Shown one piece after another: positions 17,801 to 20,775 of a DNA stretch of 21,106 nt. Below the pieces are notes generated by a model. It saw nothing but the letters and a program-made list of their open reading frames with translations, made no database searches and was not told where the DNA came from. Source of the stretch: Clostridiales bacterium UBA4698 (GTDB lineage Bacteria > Bacillota > Clostridia > TANB77 > UBA1234); NCBI GenBank assembly GCA_002404755.1, contig DHKI01000030.1:42976-64081 (forward strand), written 5' to 3'. Numbering within the stretch: the stretch's first letter is position 1; the number at the start of each line of letters is the position of its first letter. The position numbers and the translations under genes are program-made.

Positions 17801-18403
17801 AACATTATGAGACTCAACACTAATTAAGATATATGTTGAAAATCTACTTGCTCTAAACTTAATTTCCTCATTTGTAAAGCTACTAACAGGAAGAATTTCG
17901 TAATTGTTATCATCAATAATATGTAATAATGCAACATTATCTTTAATATCCAAATTCAATCTTGAAATATTAACAGTAACTGTTTGACCAAAATTTTCAG
18001 GCTGATATTCAAAATCCTTACTATCAAGAGAAATATCATAAGCAAATAAAACATCCTCTTCCTTCAAGTCTTTCAAATGCTCTTTAGCCAAAGAAAAAGC
18101 CTCATCTTTCTCAATCACTTTACCAGAAACAAGAGTATCTTTTGGCATCATACCATTAACCTTAATCAAACTCTCATCTTCGCTGAAAATAGCCACTTCT
18201 TTCTTCTCAACGTAGTTAGAAAGAGGAAGAATTTGACCGCAAAAATCACAAGCCATATCATAATTCGAATCAACATGGTTTTCACACGATATTAACTTAG
18301 GATTTTTGCCGGCATCAATGTACTTATGCCAGCCAACCGCCAGAGTCGTTAACCCCACTGTGATTATTAAGATTAGGCTTACTAAAAATGATTTTTTACT
18401 CAT
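3866..18403 (-). CDS. Giant multi-Ig-domain cell-surface protein (4845 aa)
   Basis: A single open frame encodes a very large extracellular, probably adhesive or structural, protein. I chose ATG 18403 because GAGGAAGG on the minus strand ends 9 bp before it, whereas the upstream ATG (18412) directly abuts that site. Numbered from there, residues 1-24 are a KK-plus-hydrophobic signal or anchor segment. Residues 40-55 form a C-x2-H...C-x2-C ribbon, and a beta domain ends at FRASRFSTYIL. About 297-637 are three Ig-like repeats with the WQYRENxxDYW signature. About 643-1085 are two fibronectin-III-like and Ig-like pairs. About 1172-4195 are three super-blocks of repeated domains, listed separately. 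About 4195-4845 is a non-repetitive tail. No enzyme motif, LPxTG, SLH or C-terminal membrane helix was seen. It is a monocistronic unit between its own promoter and terminator. The Ig-array adhesin class is inferred from architecture; the specific ligand is unknown. Confidence 0.9.
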   Translation of the reverse strand: MSKKSFLVSLILIITVGLTTLAVGWHKYIDAGKNPKLISCENHVDSNYDMACDFCGQILPLSNYVEKKEVAIFSEDESLIKVNGMMPKDTLVSGKVIEKDEAFSLAKEHLKDLKEEDVLFAYDISLDSKDFEYQPENFGQTVTVNISRLNLDIKDNVALLHIIDDNNYEILPVSSFTNEEIKFRASRFSTYILISVESHNVKFSGDGDFKITEVSGDEITNNSQVASGTNFAFSIVPGEGYGITGVTLKTSSGNIVYPSGDSGDSSFVVVGEELGRTCNISSVTEDIEVNVETALIPKIKTNITTAKVKFGNAATFTISADNATTFTWQYRENEKDYWHEMSNSIGTSKVSRDTATFTTTAVTNLLSGYDFRCIVGNDVFKDHHGAVSNIAKLIVTHDTTLAYETPIFLTQPVTTKVLVGNKAVYKAKAIGAGLTLTWQYRENDSDYWKDMTNSIGTVSTTTIDSITKESTLTTVETNYAMYQYQFRCLAGNEYYVDHSAIKSNVANMIMTNEEQRAVKYFELGYTKQPLTTFKVKHGEIAVIEVEAKGASTYKWQYKSGDFWEDVTADMATGYDTKALNIDTNTMKIDSETLDVTNNLSGLVFRCLIVNSDISAYSLASNEVLLIVAQDDINSGKVAITPAPDAPENFVATSGDYVDAIEVTWKMVSGLKYRLSYINENNEKVLLSNDVTSPYMHVGIEKNKTYEYVIEAYDSSMRYSEPSSTRGSTQYDDIYDVVNKDTIKPVIDNINITPNSEKVGPLTDVTITFNVTDDNYDYNDGCKLFKEDVEVLINGTISTSVNKELTRAVIPSGERYTLKLNNLIGDGSLSVRIPAGKIFDLAKNGNDEYVINTNITVVRTEVATVKNFTATSGDYTDSIEITWKDTENTNVKYVLEASNKDNNWIVLSDNATSPHMHTGLTKNMSFEYRIKAVAENGDESEYVYTIGRTEYDPLFGDVMIDTVKPTIDLKSKNPELDYLGESQQVTFTFESFDTNYNSATTTLTKDNFVIKVAGNVIDGVVRTLTKEDITSGERFTLTITNVTGNGPLTITVPAGVITDCALNQNDETDIAIGITVMNDATTTDTAPTLVPGVHEIGVTTNQVCAVPITSIRYEYRLSGDGDFNTWNTTTDLSDVIKNLSSDTEYEVRTVITDVANNTVTSKSAFTRTLKIDASAITITHTPTEWTNQDVTATINWSGDTTYIHQYSTDKENWTTVTGETTDVIFSANGILYARYSDGVGHSNPVEHKIENIDKIKPIIGNVTVPTGKANSKTITVSNITDEGGSGLKGYYINTVADLTNATWTDLKSSSFEFTVTENNTYHIWVIDNAGNISEAYSTNIVDVQDKVTNIEFNGNSDTLELNVFETKTPSLKYDGTPKDVTFEIVDNTIATIDATTGAITGVAEGTTTAKVTIEDFDGTKYEKTITVKVNAIEPTLIIDRNTLNFNYGDTSKVINITSYNGNGKLSITSQDENVAKATLADNKITVDAVGYGETTLVLKSEKTKQYLAKEIIINVTVTKRVIKVTWSGDSFVYDGTEKEVIATINNIVGNDTVNITYANNKKTDAGNYIAEITSLDNPNYTIEGMTGKTHNWVIEKAEREINLVSNINLIFGTLENIEFTYTGEDVTAEVVSSNTNVLNVTLQDGDNKGTIEATGVSAGTATITVTIPESENYKSKTAKCDVNVSLASGSIVPDVESIVFTYGDNASEIGYKYAGNGKITGVSNNEDVAKVTINETDKKITITPVNAGSAAITIRVEKTEQYDASEVQITVTVNKRAVILEWSNDTFVYDGNEKEIIATITNKVGNDVVEINAYVDNKKTNAGIYTAKATGVNNDNYTVTNGQNISKEWTINKADITPTLVMTDYIYAGEKPTPRVEGNLGNGNVTYYYYSGDVADKRNWNEVTSSTYLPAGKYYMVAEVAESSNYNGATTNTVEFNIVVAGIDVTLTEGNEAYDGNWTNNTVTATIEVSDDVNNLEAVYYRYEGETTYNIPNKMTKDGNTVKIDFEDNINKKVYFVGVDVNGRVITGESVGCEIKIDKEKPVIGEVVTPTGKGNTKTITARNIVDYGGSGLYGYYVSDTQSTAGATWTEFTGNSFTYEATENKRYYFYVIDNAGNISDITANSQIEITEIVDKISNITHDDSITVKVFETAKANISYSGEAKEIIYEMEDTNIATVNKTTGVVTGENFGTTKMKVTFKDYDGTTTEISITVNVERATADMNIQSRVDFVYGDQAKDISYTYTGNGAVTAVSGNGDVVEVLVDETTKKIKMTPKNVGTAKVTVTAAETSKYNSVSREVEVQVTPRMIVVTWGQDEFTYDGTAKTITATVDNIVSGDDVGLIYTGNTEILAGNYIAKITGVKNNNYTIENATNLSHNWKINKADRVITLNPEEITLVYDTDGNITFEYTGEDVTASVRSDKTNIAIIKNFVDGVRNGTITVSPVEKGECNIVIEVPESDNYKYATKNVKVIVERNSDAKITVPDYPSEITYGDDPVKIPFEYDGNGTITAETDSGDIISVRVSGDEIIVKPEGVGTTTITIKASETDQFTETETKLTMTVKPRVVELEWSDDTFTYDGTEKTITATVTNKVGNDVVSVNAYNNNKKTNAGNYIAEALSLNNKNYTLQNATNTTHNWVINKADREIVMQDKVNIIFGSDYKLNFTYTGEDVTATVTLDKNVYMSIKNYLDGTNSGEITIEPLVAGVTILTVTVPESENYNSIAKECEVTVGLSEAGLVINNPEITLTYGDDEVQTSYEYKGNGQLTIKSSDENIAKVTIDEAGKTITIIPRNAGEATITLTSSETAKYAAGEATIKVTVKKRPVKLSWSNDTFTYDGTVKTITATVDNKVGNDIVNITSYNNNAKTNAGNYEAEALTLDNENYTLVDGENITKTWVINKANRTLTMIHDLVLEYGTTGKIDYTYTGEDTIAEVTSEKTSVATVTNQDGNNSGSVTVTPVAQGTTIVAIVIPETENYNSTSGECLVTIKKNSTEKINISEQDKNMVFTYGDPSKDISYAYNGNGTVTVTIANENVVTATVNANKTITIKPLNAGNTTITMNAAETDQYEASSVVINVTVKQRVVTLVWDKDTFTYDGSEKEVKASVTNAVAGDTVNVIEYDENRKINAGTYTAIAKKLDNDNYTLVGAENVSHIWKIEKANITPVITMDDYIYGGEKAEPSIIGNLGNGDVTYFIYSGDDSSKAINWNTVTSSTSIAPGKYKMFAKVAETENYNSATSNTVEFEVKTVSIDVTLKENDAPYDSEWTNNDVIATIKMPAEATTVTSVYYRIEGEKTLRSYDGTLFENNTATINFNKNFNYVIYFVGVNVQGKAVTNESGPYTIKIDKTKPVIGKVEAPLGKANSKIITVSEITDVGGSGVTEYYVGTTTSADNVTWNNFTSTTFQYEVFDNGTYYVFVRDGAGNISDVTANSTIEISNIVDKVSNAQLEDNLVVEVFETIRPTLTYDGEPKEISYSIENTDLASIDEATGVITGKASGETNVIVKLKDYDGTITELKAKLTVVPKEPTITVNEPSEFVFIYGDNSSETTFNYDGNGTVTVISNNENVATVKMIDNRIVVTPVNVGTTTITIKASETPQYKAGSKDINVTVKPRPIILKWSSGDFVYDGTEKQVTATVTNLVGNDEITLTYKDNAKTKAGRYTAEVTAVDNPNYTVVDGMNIRYNWEIKKAPREVQITEELILDYGTDGEIEYTFTGEDTAATAESTATSVATIKHDVGQNGGRITVTPEGAGKCNVVVKIPETENYAEATAICKITVNAIEPTLEIEDTDITLTYGDAPFTTRYTYNGNGRITVAVSDSDVITAIVTGNEIIITPVGEGKATVSVTSAPTSQYTETTKTINVTVKPLPVILEWNANEFAYDGREKEVFAIVKNLVGNDTLELTYTGNKAILAGNYTAEATGTNNHNYTVVSGENITHDWVIKKAERIIDVQDEISLVYGTEGSVEFKYNGEDVTASVLNGNDNVATLKYEDGNNKGTATITPVGFGESIVTINVPESENYAAGTKTFVIKVSRAVPEISVSEKDIKFIYGDNTRNIPYTYTGNGRITATTSDANVANAGVLDTTINITPGKVGTATITLTTEETSQYSSVTATINVTVKPRPIEVRWGVTTFIYDGTEKTITGTIRNVVPGDVVTITEYEGNKATEKGTYTARVVAVSNDNYTVDGGLNLTTTWEIKELLPPDIIVKQDGNIIESGTWASGDVEVTIQSDVITGVEVTYEYSFNGDDWFAYNGTFTISRETRETTIYARAYNKGNGAVMSLIGQYKLKLDKTNPSIRATEIETTNSVNGVINKDSKITVKLTVEDLISGINDNEFTIEDIKIVVMHKGIQTELTDIKKVLTANASNSALEYGGYKYTLTLEGITENGSIYLKIADKSVYDRALRYNEATSINLNIKADNEGPEVGIIKTSADSYGRIFGDEAELSVTARDESGIKSYEWQFSRDGKTWETFETDETSAELSEVIYKAKKEGAHYFRVIVSDIIGNTTTSETARVNVNMLINRKPTIRFETEQISATKVKIIGIIKSTREIESIKVNASEFDKSEWKDKVVKTNNELTITMDYIATSNGTYAWTVVDDLENTVTEKINITTIDESRVIVVYTTYGATEYSRARIEFEGNQLMRIVRVEKPNGDKINILKGIECDGISFSTTNYKKNVTARLNSFEKGTKFIFENKAGLETEVEVNEDIDTKVMYIRVAEGLKKFNEIYGDTFSIKEAETLVRQMLSKTKGINGSIEPYYGISGTSLAARVSEQEQLTAIGYLSAATNSGGTLKMNQYGDPEKLKATVKQKDTSTYTTYLGGNITGVTSYGSILNWTGSATKNTFRMTLRAR
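5820..8690 (-). repeat. Giant protein super-block 3: E-F then A-B-C, A-B-C, A-B
   Basis: Third protein-level repeat block. It opens with an E module (WTNNDVIATI ... IDKTKPVIGKVEAPLGKANS) and an F module (VDKVSNA ... VFETIRPTLTYDG ... DYDGTITEL). Three A modules (YGD...YxGNG) and three B modules (WxxxxFxYDGxEK...GNDxx...AGxYTAE...NYTV) follow. C modules (YGTxGxxxxTYTGEDxxA...ESENYA) stand between them. The YDG codons lie at 7535-7543, 6773-6781 and 6011-6019, exactly 762 bp apart. No D module follows the last B; the tail starts instead. Confidence 0.8.
8690..12580 (-). repeat. Giant protein super-block 2: E-F then three A-B-C and A-B-D
   Basis: The longest block. E module: EAYDGNWTNNTVTATI ... 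IDKEKPVIGEVVTPTGKGN. F module: VDKISNI ... VFETAKANISYSG ... DYDGTTTEI. There follow four A-B pairs separated by three C modules, closed by a D module (YIYGGEKAEPSIIGNLGNGD). The YDG codons are at 11447-11455, 10676-10684, 9902-9910 and 9125-9133, with spacings of 771, 774 and 777 bp. The modules are homologous in protein but clearly diverged in DNA, so they are old duplications and not recent slippage. Confidence 0.8.
12580..14900 (-). repeat. Giant protein super-block 1: E-F then A-B-C and A-B-D
   Basis: First block of the array. E module: TEWTNQDVTATINWSGD ... IDKIKPIIGNVTVPTGKANS. F module: VTNIEFN ... VFETKTPSLKYDG ... DFDGTKYEKT. Two A-B pairs then have one C module between them and a closing D module (YIYAGEKPTPRVEGNLGNGN). 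The YDG codons are at 13802-13810 and 13034-13042, 768 bp apart. Module A resembles bacterial Ig-like group 2 domains. Module B resembles the YDG/MBG domains of other large bacterial surface proteins. These are motif-based assignments. Confidence 0.8.
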
Positions 18404-18508
18404 ATCGGCCATCCTTCCTCAATTTTTCTTTTGTTAACAAATTTGTGCAAGAAACCAAACAGCAATGCCTCTTTCAATCATCGCTCTCAATCCCTCACTT
18501 TGATTTTT

Positions 18509-18536
18509 ATTATAATATATAAAAAACTTGTGTCTA
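18509..18536 (-). promoter_or_regulatory. Promoter of the giant surface-protein gene
   Basis: On the minus strand, TAGACA (18536-18531; one mismatch to TTGACA) is followed after 16 nt by a perfect TATAAT (18514-18509). The predicted transcript starts near 18502, leaving a leader of about 100 nt before the ATG at 18403. The ribosome binding site GAGGAAGG lies 9 bp upstream of that ATG and decides between the two in-frame starts. Confidence 0.65.
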
Positions 18537-18544
18537 GTCCTTGA

Positions 18545-18562
18545 ACACGCGTGTACGTGCAC
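18545..18562. promoter_or_regulatory. GC-rich palindromes just upstream of the giant-gene promoter
   Basis: A perfect 10-bp palindrome ACACGCGTGT (18545-18554) lies 9 bp upstream of the -35, with a second short palindrome GTGCAC (18557-18562) beside it. These stand out in a region otherwise poor in G and C. Their position fits an activator-binding site for the giant gene. No known regulator consensus was recognised, so the role is an inference. Confidence 0.35.
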
Positions 18563-18656
18563 TTTTAGAGGCGGGCACCCAATCTTTAAAATTACGGAAG
18601 GACACATAAAAAACTCAAAACAATTTTCAAAAATACTATTGTTAAATTTGCATTAA

Positions 18657-18696
18657 AAAAATGTTACAAGTATATTAAAAAGCTTGTAACATTTTT
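18657..18696. terminator. Perfect 14-bp inverted repeat, bidirectional terminator or operator
   Basis: AAAAATGTTACAAG (18657-18670) pairs perfectly with CTTGTAACATTTTT (18683-18696) around a 12-nt loop. With T-runs at the 3' end on both strands it has the form of a bidirectional intrinsic terminator. It lies between divergently oriented genes, however, where no transcript is expected to end. A further copy of TTGTAACAT follows at 18696-18704, making three copies of one 9-mer, which also fits a regulator-binding array. Confidence 0.45.
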
Positions 18697-18870
18697 GTAA
18701 CATAATAATTGGATTTGCATAAAAGCCATATTGCCGTATGAGTTGTGTGATTTAAAAATTTTATTCTTTTTTATAAAAAATTGATTTAAAAAATGTAATA
18801 GATAAAAATCAAATAAATATTCAAGAAAAAATTGTTATGCAGATATATTTTTGTACAGTAAAAAATATAA
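18697..18870. other. AT-rich non-coding stretch before the lectin-like gene
   Basis: Apart from the inverted repeat and palindromes listed separately, the 509 bp between the giant gene and the lectin-like gene hold no gene I can support. This part is very AT-rich with many stop codons in all frames. No convincing -35/-10 pair or ribosome binding site was found for the plus-strand gene at 18922. The reading frame of that gene becomes open at 18871, after a TAA at 18868-18870. Confidence 0.5.
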
Positions 18871-18921
18871 AACTGTGTTCCTCTCTCAGCTAAAAACGAT
18901 GATGAAAAATGTATCAAATAT

Positions 18922-19515
18922 TTGCGTTTTTTGCTTGTTGGTTTGAGGGGAAAAAACAAAAGCTTTAGTGCAGTAGTACCGCTTACGTATTATCATAATT
19001 ATGGCGGTTCCGCAACAAGTGTAGAAAATTTAGCAATAAAATTCTTAACCACACCATTTCACGCGAGTGATAAAAATAGATATAGAAAAACAGGTTTCAC
19101 TCCATACCAAACATTAACACAAGCATTTACGAATAAATATACAGCAACGTATGCAAGTGATACAACTGTAACATATCCAACATATGATAATAATACAGTA
19201 ACAGGAACTAAAACAGCAGGCACATTAAAAGTAAGAGCGATGACTATGGATGATATAAAGAAAGCAACTGGATTAAGTGCTATAAGTTACGGAACAAAGT
19301 TAGCAGATGCACGATACCAGAATTTATTTAACTTAGGAACGTATTACTGGTCCGCTTCTGCCTACAATAGCTACATCTTGTGGTGTATGAGCCGCGACGG
19401 CAACGTGAGCTACAGCGACGGCAACGTGAGTGGAGTGCGTCCGGTAGTTTCTTTAAAGTTTGATGTCAGAGCCAAAGGTACAAACATAAATGGAGCATGG
19501 AATATAGAGATTTAG
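18922..19515 (+). CDS. C-type-lectin/FGE-like domain protein, candidate DGR target, probably 5'-truncated
   Basis: The 197-residue product ends in a domain with the signature YYWSAS ... GVRPVVSL ... WNIEI. That C-terminal pattern belongs to C-type-lectin/formylglycine-enzyme-like folds common in Clostridia surface proteins and in DGR variable proteins. Residues 80-110 (VTYPTYDNNTV ... LKVRAMTMDDI) match, in order, the paralogue at 20776-21106. There is no signal peptide. The nominal start is TTG (18922) without a recognisable ribosome binding site, and the frame is open back to 18871 (NCVPLSAKNDDEKCIKY). The gene is therefore probably the 3' part of a longer one that lost its 5' end, or uses a start I cannot identify. 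Codons 143-178 are strikingly GC-rich compared with the rest (see the variable-region feature). A hairpin terminator follows. Its function is likely ligand binding at the cell surface, by inference. Confidence 0.65.
   Translation: MRFLLVGLRGKNKSFSAVVPLTYYHNYGGSATSVENLAIKFLTTPFHASDKNRYRKTGFTPYQTLTQAFTNKYTATYASDTTVTYPTYDNNTVTGTKTAGTLKVRAMTMDDIKKATGLSAISYGTKLADARYQNLFNLGTYYWSASAYNSYILWCMSRDGNVSYSDGNVSGVRPVVSLKFDVRAKGTNINGAWNIEI
19345..19449 (+). other. Candidate DGR variable repeat (VR)
   Basis: Codons 142-176 of the lectin-like gene, from YWSAS to GVRPVV, differ sharply in composition from their surroundings. Positions 19381-19440 are 37/60 G+C, while an upstream stretch of the same gene (19081-19140) is 17/60. 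The variable-looking codons are AGC, ATC, TGT, GAC, GGC, TAC and AGT, each reachable from AAC, AAT or TAT by changing adenines only. The invariant-looking codons (CGC, GTG, CGT, CCG) are unusual for this AT-rich genome. A 16-nt string starting GCGACGG occurs twice, 21 bp apart (19394-19409 and 19415-19430). Adenine-specific replacement from an AAC-rich template copied into the C-terminus of a lectin fold is the DGR hallmark. The template repeat and reverse transcriptase are not in the window. Confidence 0.55.
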
Positions 19516-19524
19516 CAAAAATAT

Positions 19525-19569
19525 AAGCTGTAGTCATTTTAAATGAATGATTACAGCTTTTAAAATATA
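19525..19569 (+). terminator. Terminator after the lectin-like gene
   Basis: A 14-bp stem with one G-T pair, AAGCTGTAGTCATT (19525-19538) against AATGATTACAGCTT (19546-19559), is followed by TTTAAAATAT on the plus strand. It starts 10 bp after the TAG stop. On the minus strand the stem is followed by ATATTTTTG, so it could also stop the convergent fic transcript. Confidence 0.75.
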
Positions 19570-19628
19570 TTGTTAGTATGCCATCTATGTTGATTGATTT
19601 ACACTTTTTATAATAGTAAAACGATTTT

Positions 19629-19661
19629 AGCTCTGTCACAGCTCTGTCACAACTCTATCAT
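19629..19661. repeat. 11-bp tandem repeat spanning the fic stop codon
   Basis: AGCTCTGTCAC occurs twice in tandem (19629-19639 and 19640-19650), followed by a diverged third copy AACTCTATCAT (19651-19661; 8 of 11 matches). The TGA stop of the fic frame (19649-19647) lies inside the second copy. The duplication therefore touches the C-terminal end of the protein, which is not conserved in Fic proteins. Confidence 0.7.
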
Positions 19662-20646
19662 TTTATATTTCTTGTTAGGCGATTTTTGATTGTCGTCAGT
19701 GGTTTCCAACTTTTTATCTTGGAGAAGTTTTCTCAATATTCTTCTAACTGTACTATCAGACAATTTAGTTTGTTTGATGATGTCTTTTGCTCCAATAATT
19801 ACGTTTTTTTGTATACATTTTAATACTTTTAATTCGTTTTTAGAAAGTAACAATGTAGACTTGTTTTTCATTTCTTTTGAATGGTTTACTTCGTCTATTG
19901 TGTCATTAATCATTTTTAGCATAAATTCTATGAATTCTGTTGAATTTCCTGCATTATTACAGTTTTGAATAACTGTATAATATTCTTCTTGATTTTTCTT
20001 TATCATACTTTCAATAGGTAAGTAAGCAAATGCTTTTTCCCAATGTGAAAGAATTGCGGTTTGCCATATTCTTGCGGTTCTTCCATTTCCATCGTGGAAT
20101 GGGTGTATAAATACGAATTCATAATGAAATACGGAAGATAAAATTAAAGGATTAATCTTATCTTTCATCTCATTCATCCAATTAAAAAGATTATTCATCA
20201 AACTAGGTACTAATTTATGTGGAGGACAAGTGAAAATACACACATCTCCGTCGAAAACACCTTCACCATGATTTCTAAATTTTCCAGCATCTTTTTCGAT
20301 TAAAAAAGTTAATATTCCATGTATTCTCTTTAAATCGGCTATAGAGTATGGGTTAATTTTATCTATTTCTTCATAAGCTGCATAGGCATTTTTAACTTCT
20401 TGAATATCTTTTTGTTCCCCGAATTACGGCCTTCCCATTTATTACATCTTCAACTTGAAATAATGATAATTGGTTATTTTCTATTGCCAAAGATGAATGT
20501 ATTGATTTTATTCTTGATTTTCTCCTTAACTCAGGATACTTGTTTAAATTTTTAAAATAATTGGTTTCTCCAATCTTTTTCATTATGTCTGATACATAAT
20601 TTAACATTTTATCGGTAATTGTATAAGGTGGGCAATTTATTTCCAT
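19647..20646 (-). pseudogene. Class II Fic AMP-transferase, frameshifted
   Basis: Fic enzymes transfer AMP from ATP to protein hydroxyl groups. ATG 20646 is preferred over 20664 because GGAGGT ends 5 bp before it. The N-terminal part has the class II inhibitory-helix motif SLAIEN ([S/T]xxxE[G/N]). The C-terminal part has the complete catalytic motif HPFHDGNGRTAR and a winged-helix-like C-terminal region (SKNELKVLKCIQ ... SDSTVRRILRKLL). The frame breaks near 20421: as given it runs VINGKAVIRGTKRYSRS-stop. Removing one base there gives VIGEQKDIQEVKNAYAAYEE and continues without a stop to TCPPHKL and the Fic core. The span is one base over a whole number of codons, consistent with a single insertion; restored, the protein would be 332 residues. 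It is either a recent pseudogene, a phase-variable gene or a sequencing error. Self-contained class II Fic proteins are common in gut bacteria and often of unknown target. Confidence 0.85.
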
Positions 20647-20664
20647 TTTCGACCTCCAATTCAT

Positions 20665-20704
20665 ACTTGTATTATAGCATAACTTTATACTGTATAATAC
20701 AAGT
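20665..20704 (-). promoter_or_regulatory. fic promoter overlapped by a perfect 12-bp dyad
   Basis: On the minus strand an extended -10 element, TGCTATAAT (TATAAT at 20676-20671), lies about 25 bp before the fic ribosome binding site. A perfect inverted repeat, ACTTGTATTATA (20665-20676) and TATAATACAAGT (20693-20704), brackets it, so one arm covers the -10. No ideal -35 is spaced at 17 nt, which fits an extended -10 promoter. The dyad looks like an operator. The winged-helix-like C-terminus of the Fic protein itself is one candidate ligand, by inference only. Confidence 0.6.
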
Positions 20705-20775
20705 TTTTGTTAGCAAAATGGATAATGTTAATATATTTTTATTGTAATTGCTAAATAACCATATCTTTAATTTGG

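Noticed and set aside
3866..18412. Giant frame as an assembly artefact or collapsed repeat
   Set aside because: The modules differ clearly in DNA sequence, the frame has no stop over 14.5 kb, and it has a promoter, a ribosome binding site and a terminator at the right places.
18403..18412. ATG at 18412 as start of the giant protein
   Set aside because: The Shine-Dalgarno-like GAGGAAGG directly abuts this ATG, leaving no spacer; the next in-frame ATG (18403) has a 9-bp spacer.
18413..18921. tRNA or other structured RNA gene in the intergenic region
   Set aside because: No cloverleaf-compatible pairing or conserved TTCGA-type T-loop is visible; the only strong structure is the 14-bp hairpin.
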